64,000 bases of DNA from Burkholderiaceae bacterium (GCA_947462685.1 CANHPL010000002.1:62001-126000), one strand, 5' to 3'. Shown: positions 1 to 8,540, counted from the stretch's first letter. Notes: a model not told the origin generated them from the letters alone. Program-made: numbers and translations.

Positions 1-459
1 ATGACCTATCCGGTCTATCGACTATTTATTTCTGGGGTCTGTATTTTGTTAGCCCTAGCGATGTTTTTGGTCTTGAGCAAAACTAAACTAGGGATGATGA
101 TTCGAGCTGGTAGTGTAAATCGCGAGATGATTCAATCTTTAGGCGTAAATATTAAATTTCTCTATCGTATTGTTTTTGCTGCTGGGATAGCAATTGCCGC
201 TTTTGCGGGGATGGTAGCGGCTCCTGTATCTTCCGTATATCCTGGAATGGGGCAAGGCGTGTTGATCATTTGTTTTGTAATTGTTGTGATTGGTGGTATT
301 GGGTCCATCAAAGGTGCGCTGATTGCATCGCTTTTGATTGGGTTCATTGACACGTTCGGCAAAGTTCTTTTACCTGAAGTTGCAGGAGTCTTGGTGTATG
401 TTTTTATGGCAGTGATTTTGCTATGGAAGCCTAGCGGATTATTTAAGGCGGGATCATGA
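1..459 (+). CDS. Liv-type ABC transporter permease (LivH-like), 5' part missing
   Basis: Inner-membrane permease of a branched-chain-amino-acid-type (HAAT) ABC importer. The visible 152 residues are hydrophobic and carry the typical C-terminal half of LivH: a cytoplasmic coupling segment near residues 33-50 (RAGSVNREMIQSLGVN), a glycine-rich segment VVIGGIGSIKGA, and the ending KPSGLFK. LivH proteins are usually about 290 residues, so the methionine at the window edge is probably internal and the gene starts upstream. The stop overlaps the next gene by four bases (ATGA), as in translationally coupled liv operons. In this organism such importers often carry aromatic or dicarboxylic acids, so the substrate is not fixed. 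Confidence 0.93.
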   Translation: MTYPVYRLFISGVCILLALAMFLVLSKTKLGMMIRAGSVNREMIQSLGVNIKFLYRIVFAAGIAIAAFAGMVAAPVSSVYPGMGQGVLIICFVIVVIGGIGSIKGALIASLLIGFIDTFGKVLLPEVAGVLVYVFMAVILLWKPSGLFKAGS

Positions 460-1451
460 AAAAATCCCAAATAATATTTATTGTGGTTTTATTGATTGCA
501 TTGACTGGTCTGCCGTTTTTAGGTTCTGAGTACGCTATTGATTGGATGACGAAGACCTTGATTTATGGTATTTTTGCACTTAGTTTGGAGCTCTTGGTTG
601 GAACGACGGGTTTGGTTTGTTTTGGTCAAGCGGCTTTTTTTGGCATTGGTGCTTATGCGGTAGTCAAGATTTCAGCAGATCTTGGTGCGCCAGATGCAGT
701 ATATCTTTTGCCGATATCAATGTTATTAGCTGGTTTATATGCCCTATTTGTTGGGGCTTTATCTCTAAGGACGAAGGGCGTATATTTCATTATGGTCACT
801 TTAGCATTTGCGCAAATGGCTTATTATGTGATCCACGACACTCCAATTGGAGGTGGTACGGATGGTATTTATTTATATAACAAACCTTCTTTATTCGGTT
901 TGTCACTGAATTCATCCTTGGCGTTTTATCTATTTACATTAGCTTGTCTATTTTTTGTCTTTGCTTTATTGGGGCTTATTACGCACTCTCGATTTGGCAG
1001 AGCTTTGTCAGGAATTCGTATTAATGAATTAAGAATGCGAGCCATTGGATATGAAACCTACAATTACAAGCTAATGGCATTTGTTATCTCTGGAATGATT
1101 GCAGGACTTGCCGGCTACTTATTTGCCGTCAAAGATGGTTTTGTTAATCCAGAGTTATTAAGCTGGCATTTATCAGGTGCCGTCTTAATCATGATTATTT
1201 TAGGGGGGCTAGGGCATTTGCGAGGTGCGTTTATAGGAGCATTTGCATTTGCACTACTTGAAGAGTTTTTTCGATCAGAAGTGATTTTTGGCTCCTTTGC
1301 AAAATATTGGCATTTAGGTTTAGGCCTCTCAATCATTTTATGTGTAGCTTTTTTACCGCGTGGTTTATTTGGTATACCGTTCATATTGCAATCGAAACTA
1401 CTAGGCACTAAAAGTGCAGATAATGGATCGCAAATTGAGGAAATAAAATGA
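456..1451 (+). CDS. Liv-type ABC transporter permease (LivM-like)
   Basis: Second membrane-spanning subunit of the first Liv-type importer. The 331-residue protein has about eight to ten hydrophobic segments and the LivM hallmark near residues 49-65 (GTTGLVCFGQAAFFGIGA). A coupling loop follows around FGRALSGIRINELRMRAIGY. Its start overlaps the LivH stop and its end overlaps the LivG start by four bases, so the four genes form one coupled operon. Length is normal for LivM. Substrate cannot be read from the permease; the downstream Rieske oxygenase on the other strand hints at an aromatic acid (inference). Confidence 0.93.
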   Translation: MKKSQIIFIVVLLIALTGLPFLGSEYAIDWMTKTLIYGIFALSLELLVGTTGLVCFGQAAFFGIGAYAVVKISADLGAPDAVYLLPISMLLAGLYALFVGALSLRTKGVYFIMVTLAFAQMAYYVIHDTPIGGGTDGIYLYNKPSLFGLSLNSSLAFYLFTLACLFFVFALLGLITHSRFGRALSGIRINELRMRAIGYETYNYKLMAFVISGMIAGLAGYLFAVKDGFVNPELLSWHLSGAVLIMIILGGLGHLRGAFIGAFAFALLEEFFRSEVIFGSFAKYWHLGLGLSIILCVAFLPRGLFGIPFILQSKLLGTKSADNGSQIEEIK

Positions 1452-2209
1452 ATCAAGTGCAAGCGCCAATCCTCATGCGGGGGGTAAAACTCACTAAGCG
1501 TTGGGGAGGTTTGGTTGCTGTAAATGAGGTTGATATTGATTTAGAGCTGGGGCAAATTCACGCTGTGATTGGCACCAATGGTGCAGGAAAATCAACTTTG
1601 ATTAATTTGTTATCTGGTGAAATTCCTTTAAGCTCTGGAAATGTTGAATTACTTAGCAATGATGTCACAGACAAATCACAACCTGCACGAGCGCACCTTG
1701 GGTTAGGAAAAAGCTATCAACGAAATACTATTTTTCCAGAATTAACCGTTTTAGAAAACTGTCGGTTATCAGCCCAGTCTCGATTGCAAAAGCCCTGGCA
1801 TTTTTGGCAGGATGGGCAGCGTTGTCAGTTTAGTAATCAAGTAGCTCTTCAAACACTTGAGAAAACAGGTTTGTCGTCGGTAATTAACCGACAAGCGGGG
1901 TTTCTTTCACATGGACAAAAACGTCAATTAGAAGTTGCAATGTGCTTGGCTACAGAACCGAAGGTACTCCTATTAGATGAGCCACTAGCTGGAATAGGGG
2001 CCGGTGAAACAGACCGTATGTTGAATTTTTTACTGAGTTTAAGAGCAGAACATGCCATCATGCTCGTTGAGCATGATATGGACGCTGTGTTTAAAGTTGC
2101 TGATGTAATTACGGTGATGGTGAATGGATCTGTCATTGCGAAAGGTTCTCCATCAGAAGTTAGAAATAATCCAGAGGTTCAAACGGCCTATTTAGGTGAA
2201 TCAGAATGA
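1448..2209 (+). CDS. Liv-type ABC transporter ATPase (LivG-like)
   Basis: Cytoplasmic ATPase that powers the first Liv importer. Walker A GTNGAGKST lies at residues 42-50, the ABC signature is LSHGQKRQLEVAM, and Walker B is VLLLDEPLAG followed by the switch histidine in VEHDMD. At 253 residues it is normal for LivG. It overlaps both neighbours by four bases. The second G of the usual LSGGQ is replaced by H (LSHGQ), a variant known in LivG proteins and unlikely to be inactivating. Confidence 0.94.
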   Translation: MNQVQAPILMRGVKLTKRWGGLVAVNEVDIDLELGQIHAVIGTNGAGKSTLINLLSGEIPLSSGNVELLSNDVTDKSQPARAHLGLGKSYQRNTIFPELTVLENCRLSAQSRLQKPWHFWQDGQRCQFSNQVALQTLEKTGLSSVINRQAGFLSHGQKRQLEVAMCLATEPKVLLLDEPLAGIGAGETDRMLNFLLSLRAEHAIMLVEHDMDAVFKVADVITVMVNGSVIAKGSPSEVRNNPEVQTAYLGESE

Positions 2210-2913
2210 ATTATTTTTTAGAAGCAAAAGATATTCATGCTTGGTATGGCTCTAGTCATGTTTTACATGGTGTTGATATACAAATTAATTCCCATGAGAC
2301 CGTTGGCTTATTAGGTCGAAATGGCATGGGCAAAAGTACTTTGATTCGTGCCTTATTGGGACATGTTGAGCAGCGTTCTGGCAGTATGATGATCAATGGT
2401 CATGATGCTCTTGAGATGAAACCATATCAAGTTGCAAGACTGGGTGTGGCATATGTTCCTGAAGGTCGTGGGGTGTTTGGCAATCTTACCGTCAAAGAAA
2501 ATCTGATCATGGCTGCTAGACCAGGTCGAAAAGGCCAAATGGAATGGACCCTTGATCGAGTATTAACAACTTTTCCAAGATTGGGTGAGCGTATTTATCA
2601 TCTCGGAGAGCAACTCTCTGGCGGTGAGCAACAAATGTTATCGATTAGTCGTGCTTTGATGACACATCCTGATTTATTAATTTTGGATGAAGCAACAGAA
2701 GGTTTAGCGCCACTCATTGTTGCTGATATTTGGCGAGTGATCCAAGAAATTCGTGAAGCTGGTATTGCTACTTTGATTGTGGATAGAGATTGGCGTAAAG
2801 TACTGCGCCATACTGACAGAGCCATTGTTTTACAGAAAGGTCAGATTGTTCTCTCTGGACAGTCTATAGATATTGCACAGCATCCTGAACTTATGAATTA
2901 TTTAGGTATTTAA
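2206..2913 (+). CDS. Liv-type ABC transporter ATPase (LivF-like)
   Basis: Second ATPase of the first Liv importer. Walker A GRNGMGKST is at residues 37-45, the signature is LSGGEQQMLSISRAL, and Walker B is LLILDEATEGLAP. After Walker B the usual LivF sequence of the type VEQN is replaced by VDRDWRKVLRHTDR, which is odd. The gene ends the operon, and its stop overlaps the stop of the convergent Rieske beta gene by four bases, with no room for a separate terminator. Length (235) is normal. Confidence 0.93.
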   Translation: MNYFLEAKDIHAWYGSSHVLHGVDIQINSHETVGLLGRNGMGKSTLIRALLGHVEQRSGSMMINGHDALEMKPYQVARLGVAYVPEGRGVFGNLTVKENLIMAARPGRKGQMEWTLDRVLTTFPRLGERIYHLGEQLSGGEQQMLSISRALMTHPDLLILDEATEGLAPLIVADIWRVIQEIREAGIATLIVDRDWRKVLRHTDRAIVLQKGQIVLSGQSIDIAQHPELMNYLGI

Positions 2914-3380
2914 ATTGGGTAAATGATCGAGTTTGGAATCATTTCTGAATCATAGACACAAATTCGAGAACGTATTTTTAAGCCATCTTCTGTGATTAGT
3001 AACTCATCGATATAGCGACCAACATTGAACACAGTTGTTTCTTGGCTGAGTTTTGTTCTAAACACTGAATAATTAGATTCGCAAAAAATAACATTAGTCT
3101 CAACTTTATGAATGAGTGGCATGCCAATCACATGACGTTGATAATATGGGTCATGAAACAAGGTCTCGGAAATTCCGTAAGCACGATCTTTTAGCATACC
3201 TTTGGATAGCATGGCTAATGTGCAAAGTGGAAAGCCTCGATCAAAGTTTTCTCGTGGTTGAATTTTGTAAGTGCAGTCTTCGATAAATAGGTCAATCCAC
3301 TGATCCCATTGTTTTTCATCGACAACGTGAGCATAAATAGCATTTAGATGAATCGCTTTTTGAAGGTAGTCATTCATCAT
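2910..3380 (-). CDS. Aromatic-ring-hydroxylating dioxygenase beta (small) subunit
   Basis: Small subunit of a Rieske non-heme iron oxygenase. It has the NTF2-like fold of this family (156 residues; recognisable parts are VDEKQWDQWIDLFIEDCTYK near the N-terminus and RTKLSQETTVFNVGRYID near the C-terminus). It is structural rather than catalytic in known enzymes. It lies one base downstream of the alpha-subunit stop, with GGAG about seven bases before the ATG, so the two are co-translated. Best general match from memory is the salicylate 5-hydroxylase (NagH) or anthranilate dioxygenase small subunit, but the substrate is not proven. Confidence 0.88.
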   Translation of the reverse strand: MMNDYLQKAIHLNAIYAHVVDEKQWDQWIDLFIEDCTYKIQPRENFDRGFPLCTLAMLSKGMLKDRAYGISETLFHDPYYQRHVIGMPLIHKVETNVIFCESNYSVFRTKLSQETTVFNVGRYIDELLITEDGLKIRSRICVYDSEMIPNSIIYPI

Positions 3381-3381
3381 G

Positions 3382-4641
3382 TTAAATCTCCATCACTTTA
3401 CGCCAATAGTTATACATTCCTCGAATCAAAGTTTCTGTAACCATATGTTCCGTATTTTCACATTCAACACCACCGAGCTGAGCAATCACTTGGTGTGAGG
3501 GTTTTTGTTCAAAGCCCTTTTGAGAAAGTTCAATTACTTCACCATCATCAGCAGAAACAAATCCTGCTGGACCAAATAGATTCGCCTGAATTAAACGTCG
3601 TTCGGTCATTTCTGGAGTGTCATTTACAAAACCAAAATGCGTCCAAACAAAGTCAAAAGAGCCATTTCCATTTGGCTGAATATGTCGTGTAGAAACACTA
3701 TTCACTTGTTGCTGAATAATGACTGATGGAAAAATCGTTAGCATGACCGCAGTTGGTCCGTTCCACCAGTCTTCTTGGACGATATCAATCAATCTTTTAT
3801 CATTGATTTCCATCGCGTCTTTAAAGCTTGTTACCCCAGAGGTGACTTCTTGTGATTTAACGCCAGCATTGCCTCTTGTTGAGATCATTGCGGCATGACG
3901 AAAATGACGATCCATACGAAGTTTGGATTCATTATCGGCACGCCATAGGCCATAGGTAATAAACCAAGTATGTAGTAAACCAGGGTGGTAGGGGTCTTTA
4001 ATGTTTTCTTGCATTAACTTCCAGTTCCCTGGGATACGTTGTCTGTTATAGCCCAAAATAGTTAATTCTCGACCATTAAACAAGCGATCAAAGTAGTGCA
4101 CCATGTCTGGACCCAAATAGTCCTCCAGCGATTCTACGGAATGATCAAAGGAAGCAAATATAACCCCACCTCGAATGGCGACTTTTAGGCAATTCAGGCT
4201 ATGATCTGCAGGGCTAAAATCTTTCGGCATACCCCCTTGGATTTGCCCATCTTTTTTGACACCTCGGCGAAAAGGCACTCCCTGTAAATCGCCTTTTAAG
4301 CTGTAGTTCCATTGATGATAGGGACAGACAAATTCTTTTTTATTGCCATGTCTTTCGCGGCAAAATTGCATACCACGATGAGCACAGACATTTTCAAGAA
4401 CATGGATTACTCCGTCATTATCTCTAGAGACCACAACAGACCGCTCACCAATAACGGTGCGTTTAAAATCACCTGCATTCGGAATCTCAGCCTCTAATCC
4501 AACGTAACACCAATGTTGGTTATAAAAAATACGATCTAACTCTTTTTTGTAAATATCTTTATCAGTGTAAGCCCAAAATGGGATTCTGCTAGAGCCTGAT
4601 TCTGACCATTGATGATCAGTTGGGAATGTTGTATTTGACAT
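3382..4641 (-). CDS. Aromatic-ring-hydroxylating dioxygenase alpha subunit, Rieske type (salicylate/anthranilate hydroxylase-like)
   Basis: Catalytic subunit that puts oxygen onto an aromatic ring using electrons passed through its Rieske cluster. The Rieske motif is visible as Cys86-x-His88 and Cys106-x2-His109 (CAHRG, CPYHQW). The mononuclear iron ligands are Asp216-x2-His219-x4-His224 (DPYHPGLLH), with a further acidic patch ADDGEVIE near the C-terminus. Length (419) is normal. The sequence around GLEAEIPNAGDFKRTVIGE recalls NagG (salicylate 5-hydroxylase) and AndAc (anthranilate dioxygenase). No ferredoxin or reductase gene sits beside it, so electrons must come from elsewhere. It is divergent from the FrnE-like gene across a 100-base gap. 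Confidence 0.92.
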   Translation of the reverse strand: MSNTTFPTDHQWSESGSSRIPFWAYTDKDIYKKELDRIFYNQHWCYVGLEAEIPNAGDFKRTVIGERSVVVSRDNDGVIHVLENVCAHRGMQFCRERHGNKKEFVCPYHQWNYSLKGDLQGVPFRRGVKKDGQIQGGMPKDFSPADHSLNCLKVAIRGGVIFASFDHSVESLEDYLGPDMVHYFDRLFNGRELTILGYNRQRIPGNWKLMQENIKDPYHPGLLHTWFITYGLWRADNESKLRMDRHFRHAAMISTRGNAGVKSQEVTSGVTSFKDAMEINDKRLIDIVQEDWWNGPTAVMLTIFPSVIIQQQVNSVSTRHIQPNGNGSFDFVWTHFGFVNDTPEMTERRLIQANLFGPAGFVSADDGEVIELSQKGFEQKPSHQVIAQLGGVECENTEHMVTETLIRGMYNYWRKVMEI

Positions 4642-4709
4642 AAAAAGTGGGCTCTCGAATGACTAATTGTAGTGAAAGTAAATCGATGTTTATAAATTAG
4701 ATTATTCTA

Positions 4710-4725
4710 TATACATACCAGTATA
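4710..4725. promoter_or_regulatory. Short inverted repeat in the Rieske/FrnE divergent promoter region
   Basis: TATAC and GTATA form perfect 5-bp arms around a six-base spacer (ATACCA), in the 100-base gap between the divergent oxygenase and thiol-oxidoreductase genes. It lies about 16 bases before the plus-strand ATG. It may be an operator or simply part of AT-rich promoter sequence; the short arms make chance plausible. Confidence 0.25.
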
Positions 4726-4741
4726 AATTAGAGAAATGTAG

Positions 4742-5413
4742 ATGAAAAATATCCGTATCGATTTTGTTTCAAATGTTGCATGTCCATGGTGTGCTATTGG
4801 ATTAGGTTCTTTGGAACAAGCCCTTGATCAAGTCAAAGATGAAATTCATGTTGAACTGCAATTTCATCCATTTGAACTGAATCCGAATATGCCACCGGGT
4901 GGTCAAGATACTTTAGAGCATCTGACCCAAAAATATGGCTCTTCTGAAGAAGATGTTCGAAAAAATCAGAAGCAGATTCAATTAAGAGCTAATGCAGTCG
5001 GATTTCCATTTAACGAACAAATTCGACCAAGAGTTTATAACACCTTCCATTGTCATCGTCTCCTTCATTGGGCGCAAAGCGAAATTAGCTTAGCCGCTCA
5101 ATATTTATTAAAGCGCGAATTACTCACTTCATACTTCACTTTGAATGAAGATTTAGATGATCCTGAAGTAATTTTAAGAGCAGTAGAGCGAGCTGGACTC
5201 AATATTTCTCAAGCTAGGGAAGTTCTTGAATCCGATCAGTTCACCAGTGAAGTACGCGAAGCACTGGAGTATTACAAGACAATGGGTATCAGTGCAGTTC
5301 CTTCGGTGATTGTTGAAGGAAAATACCTGATTCAAGGTGGTCAACCCGCTGAAGTATTTGCAAATGCGCTTCGGCAAATGGCGGCTGAACAGTCCACTAA
5401 TGAAATTGAATAA
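4742..5413 (+). CDS. DsbA-family thiol oxidoreductase, FrnE-like
   Basis: Thioredoxin-fold protein of the DsbA/FrnE family. The redox motif CPWC is at residues 14-17, in the FrnE-type context FVSNVACPWCAIG. The cis-proline context AVPSVIVEGKYLIQGGQP is near the C-terminus. At 223 residues with no signal peptide it is probably cytoplasmic. The related isomerase NahD of naphthalene degradation shares the fold, but it lacks this CxxC pair, so an isomerase role is less likely. It is divergent from the Rieske genes and only nine bases before the helicase gene, suggesting co-transcription with the latter. Confidence 0.85.
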   Translation: MKNIRIDFVSNVACPWCAIGLGSLEQALDQVKDEIHVELQFHPFELNPNMPPGGQDTLEHLTQKYGSSEEDVRKNQKQIQLRANAVGFPFNEQIRPRVYNTFHCHRLLHWAQSEISLAAQYLLKRELLTSYFTLNEDLDDPEVILRAVERAGLNISQAREVLESDQFTSEVREALEYYKTMGISAVPSVIVEGKYLIQGGQPAEVFANALRQMAAEQSTNEIE

Positions 5414-5422
5414 AGAATTCAC

Positions 5423-6730
5423 TTGATAGAAATTACTCCTGAGTATGAAGCGGTATTAGCAGCGATTGCGAGAAAAGATCCCTTTATCTTTATTAGTGGC
5501 AGAGCAGGAACCGGCAAAACAACACTCGTTAATTATTTACGAAATAACCTGACTGAGCAGGTTGCTGTTGTAGCGCCAACTGGTGTAGCTGCGCTGCAAG
5601 TTCGGGGCGTTACTATCCATTCTTTTTTTCGTTTTCCACCACGTTTAATTTTTCCTGAAAATGATATTAAAAAATTAAAGGATCGGCGTCTATACAATAA
5701 ATTAGGCGTTCTTATCATTGATGAAATATCAATGGTTCGAGCAGATATGATTGATGCGATAGATATGTTTTTACGCGTGAATGGACCCAGGGAGGGCCAT
5801 CCCTTTGGAGGCATACAAATTATTTTTGTGGGTGATTTATTTCAATTACCACCCGTAGTCCGACAAGAAGAAATGGAAGTTTTACGAGAGAGAGGTTATG
5901 ATGCTGCTTATTTCTTTAATGCTAGCATCTTACATCGTTCTGATTTAACCTATATTGAGCTCATTAAAATCTTTCGTCAAAAAGATCAGTCATTTACACA
6001 ATTGCTGAATAAAGTGCGGATGAATCAAGATGCGGGTACAGCATTACAAATCATCAATGAAACGTGTTTTCGACCGAACATGGGGGTAGACAACCAGGCG
6101 ATTACACTTACCACTACCAACCAGCGTGCAGATAGTATCAATACTAAAGAAATGCGTATGCTCGATACAGAAACACGAATTTATAAAGGTAGGATTGATG
6201 GCAAATTTAATGTGGATGAAAGAAACCTACCATCACCACTTGATTTGACATTAAAACTCGGTGCTCGAGTAATGTTTACGGCGAATGACCGAAATATTCC
6301 ACGACGTTGGATGAATGGTACCTTGGGAAAGGTTGTGCAATTTGAAACAGATTCCATTACGGTTGAGTTAGATGTTAGTGTGCATGCATCATCGAAATTG
6401 AGACACCTTGTGGAAGTACCTATTTTTGCTTGGGAGTCTTATCAATACGAGTTTGATGAAAAAGAGCAGCAGATAAAACCTGTTGTGAATGGTAAGTTTG
6501 AGCAGTTTCCTTTAATGCTTGCATGGGCAGTAACGATCCATAAAAGCCAAGGTAAAACCTTAGAGAAGGTCAGAGTCGATTTAACTGGCGGCAGCTTTGC
6601 TCCAGGTCAGGTTTATGTTGCGTTGAGTCGGTGCACCACTCTTGAGGGTATTGAATTACTCCAGCCCATAAAAAATAATGACGTGCGCACTGATGCGCAC
6701 GTCAAAGAGTTTTATCGTAAATTGAATTAA
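5423..6730 (+). CDS. PIF1-like DNA helicase (superfamily 1B)
   Basis: ATP-dependent 5'-3' helicase resembling the PIF1/RecD2 group. Walker A GRAGTGKTT is at residues 26-34, followed by motif Ia (APTGVAALQ), Walker B LIIDEISM (97-104), motif III VGDLFQLPPV, and C-terminal motifs V-VI (AVTIHKSQGKTLEKV, VYVALSRCTTLEG). At 435 residues it is compact, essentially the helicase core. The only workable start is TTG: the first in-frame ATG would fall after Walker A, and the preceding gene's stop is in the same frame twelve bases upstream. Bacterial PIF1-like proteins are patchily distributed. The physiological role here is unknown. Confidence 0.88.
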   Translation: MIEITPEYEAVLAAIARKDPFIFISGRAGTGKTTLVNYLRNNLTEQVAVVAPTGVAALQVRGVTIHSFFRFPPRLIFPENDIKKLKDRRLYNKLGVLIIDEISMVRADMIDAIDMFLRVNGPREGHPFGGIQIIFVGDLFQLPPVVRQEEMEVLRERGYDAAYFFNASILHRSDLTYIELIKIFRQKDQSFTQLLNKVRMNQDAGTALQIINETCFRPNMGVDNQAITLTTTNQRADSINTKEMRMLDTETRIYKGRIDGKFNVDERNLPSPLDLTLKLGARVMFTANDRNIPRRWMNGTLGKVVQFETDSITVELDVSVHASSKLRHLVEVPIFAWESYQYEFDEKEQQIKPVVNGKFEQFPLMLAWAVTIHKSQGKTLEKVRVDLTGGSFAPGQVYVALSRCTTLEGIELLQPIKNNDVRTDAHVKEFYRKLN

Positions 6731-7720
6731 TTATTTTTTCGATTTTTTCTTTGCCATTCCCTTTTTTGCCATTGGTGTAGACCAGTTTTCGAGAACCTTA
6801 TAAACGACTGCAGTATCGTCTTTGGCATGTCCTAATGCATTTGCTGCGTTATAGACAGGAATACAAGAAGCAAATACTGGTGCTGGCACAGCATACGACT
6901 CAATAGCAGAACTGATCAGATGCATATCTTTATTCCAGACATCAATTTTCATGGTGGCATCACTCCAAGTACGATTGGCCATTGCAGGGCCTCTAACTTG
7001 GAACATTCTTGAACTACCAGCGCTATTGCCAATGACTTCCACGATTTGATGGGCATCTAGTCCCATTTGCACGCCCAACAAAATTGCCTCAGCAGAAGCG
7101 ACATTGTGAATAGCTACCAAATGGTTCGCGACCAACTTCATTTTCATACCTTGGCCGAATTCGCCGATGTTGTACATTGCGCGAGCAAACCCTTCGAATA
7201 CAGGAGACATTTTTTGGATAGCTTTTTTATCACCACTCGCATAGACGACTAGATCTTTAGTTTTGGCTTGTGCGCCAGTGCCGGACAATGGGCAATCTAA
7301 AAGAATCATGCCAGCTTTTGCAAGCTCAGCGCGAGCCGCCTCTTTGGCATCGATAGGCAGAGTTCCTAATTCAGCAACAATCGTGCCTTTTTTTGCCGTG
7401 CTGACGATTTCATTCACCACACTCATCAGTGCGCCAACAGAGGGTAGGGATAGCAAAATATGATTAGCTTTAGCAGCAACATCTGCCACAGTTTTTTGTA
7501 TATCAATACCTTCTTTTTTCATTATCTTTTGTTGATGAGGACTTGGATCAAAGCCATAGACATGAAATCCAGCTTGGTTGAGATTAGAGGCCATTGCTGA
7601 ACCCATGATGCCTAGACCGATAAATCCAACGACTGGTTTCACATGCGTTTGATCATCTTTTTTCGTTGAAAAATGTGTTGCAGGAACACGCGCTGAAGTA
7701 GATTTTTTTGTCGTTGCCAT
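6731..7720 (-). CDS. NAD(P)-dependent beta-hydroxyacid dehydrogenase with basic tails
   Basis: Member of the 3-hydroxyisobutyrate dehydrogenase / tartronate semialdehyde reductase family, which oxidises or reduces short beta-hydroxyacids. The Rossmann motif GLGIMG is at residues 35-40. The substrate segment CPLSGTGAQAKTKDL and the catalytic-lysine segment GQGMKMKLVANHL follow. About 28 extra residues precede the core (MATTKKSTSARVPATHFSTK), and the C-terminus ends in a lysine run (KKGMAKKKSKK); neither is usual for the family. The ATG has GGAAA about five bases upstream, supporting the long form. It abuts the helicase gene stop-to-stop. True substrate unknown. Confidence 0.88.
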   Translation of the reverse strand: MATTKKSTSARVPATHFSTKKDDQTHVKPVVGFIGLGIMGSAMASNLNQAGFHVYGFDPSPHQQKIMKKEGIDIQKTVADVAAKANHILLSLPSVGALMSVVNEIVSTAKKGTIVAELGTLPIDAKEAARAELAKAGMILLDCPLSGTGAQAKTKDLVVYASGDKKAIQKMSPVFEGFARAMYNIGEFGQGMKMKLVANHLVAIHNVASAEAILLGVQMGLDAHQIVEVIGNSAGSSRMFQVRGPAMANRTWSDATMKIDVWNKDMHLISSAIESYAVPAPVFASCIPVYNAANALGHAKDDTAVVYKVLENWSTPMAKKGMAKKKSKK

Positions 7721-7745
7721 AAATTTCCTATTGGGTTAACGAAAG

Positions 7746-8540
7746 TTAGATAAAAGAATGAATTGCATCTAAAAATGCTTGAGGATCTTGGAGTTGGGGA
7801 ACATGCGCAAGTCCTGGTAATATTTTTAACTGCGCATTAGGAAGTAATTTTGCCAGTTCCTCTGACATGGCGACAGGAGTTGCCTCATCAAGCTCACCAA
7901 CGACCACCAAGGAAGGTATTTCTAAATTGGTAACGAGAGGTCTTAAGTCCATCGTTGATAAAGCCTCACAAGCCCCTTGGAATGTATCCATATGGATATT
8001 TAAAAAGCGTTCTTTACGATCAGCAATTAACTTTGGATGTTGTTCTTGATATTCTGGAGCAAATAAACGACGCATAGCCACATCAGCAATAGCAATCAAG
8101 CCTTTATTTTTGGCATTTTCAGACATACCTCTAAAAGCAGCGCGACCTGGTTCAGAAAAACAAGCACCACAATCTGCCAAGATTAATTTAGCAGGTAATT
8201 GAGGATGTCTCAGAGCTGTATTTAAGGCGACAAATCCACCGTAACCATTACCCATAAAAATAGGTGTTTGAGAAAGATTTAATGAATGAATGACATGCGC
8301 AATTTGATCGGAAATGAGATCTAAAGAACCTCCAACAAAATCAGAGTGATCAAAACCAGGTAAGCTTAATTGAATGACTTGATGTGTTTTGAGTAGGGTT
8401 GGTGTAATTAAATCCCAACTGGATTGATCCGCTAATAGAGAGTGGAACAATATGATAGCTTGTCCAGAACCCGCAGATTTAAAACTTAAATTTTTACCTT
8501 GATTACTAATTTGATGTATTTCAAAAGAATGCGTTTGCAT
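7746..8540 (-). CDS. Alpha/beta-hydrolase fold protein lacking the nucleophile serine
   Basis: The 264-residue protein has the full alpha/beta-hydrolase layout of the enol-lactonase or meta-cleavage hydrolase type. The oxyanion region is ILFHSLLADQSSW, the acid is in VVGELDEATPV, and the histidine is in PGLAHVPQL. The nucleophile elbow reads GNGYGG (residues 97-102): residue 99 is glycine, codon GGT, where the family has serine (GNSxGG). One base change from AGT would explain it. The rest of the frame is intact and well kept, so this may be a non-hydrolytic relative rather than a decaying gene. It lies in the catabolic region, divergent from a binding-protein gene. Function unknown. Confidence 0.85.
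   Translation of the reverse strand: MQTHSFEIHQISNQGKNLSFKSAGSGQAIILFHSLLADQSSWDLITPTLLKTHQVIQLSLPGFDHSDFVGGSLDLISDQIAHVIHSLNLSQTPIFMGNGYGGFVALNTALRHPQLPAKLILADCGACFSEPGRAAFRGMSENAKNKGLIAIADVAMRRLFAPEYQEQHPKLIADRKERFLNIHMDTFQGACEALSTMDLRPLVTNLEIPSLVVVGELDEATPVAMSEELAKLLPNAQLKILPGLAHVPQLQDPQAFLDAIHSFI

Noticed and set aside
4742..5413. Naphthalene-pathway isomerase (NahD) for the DsbA-family gene
   Set aside because: The CPWC redox pair and the FrnE-type surroundings favour a thiol oxidoreductase.
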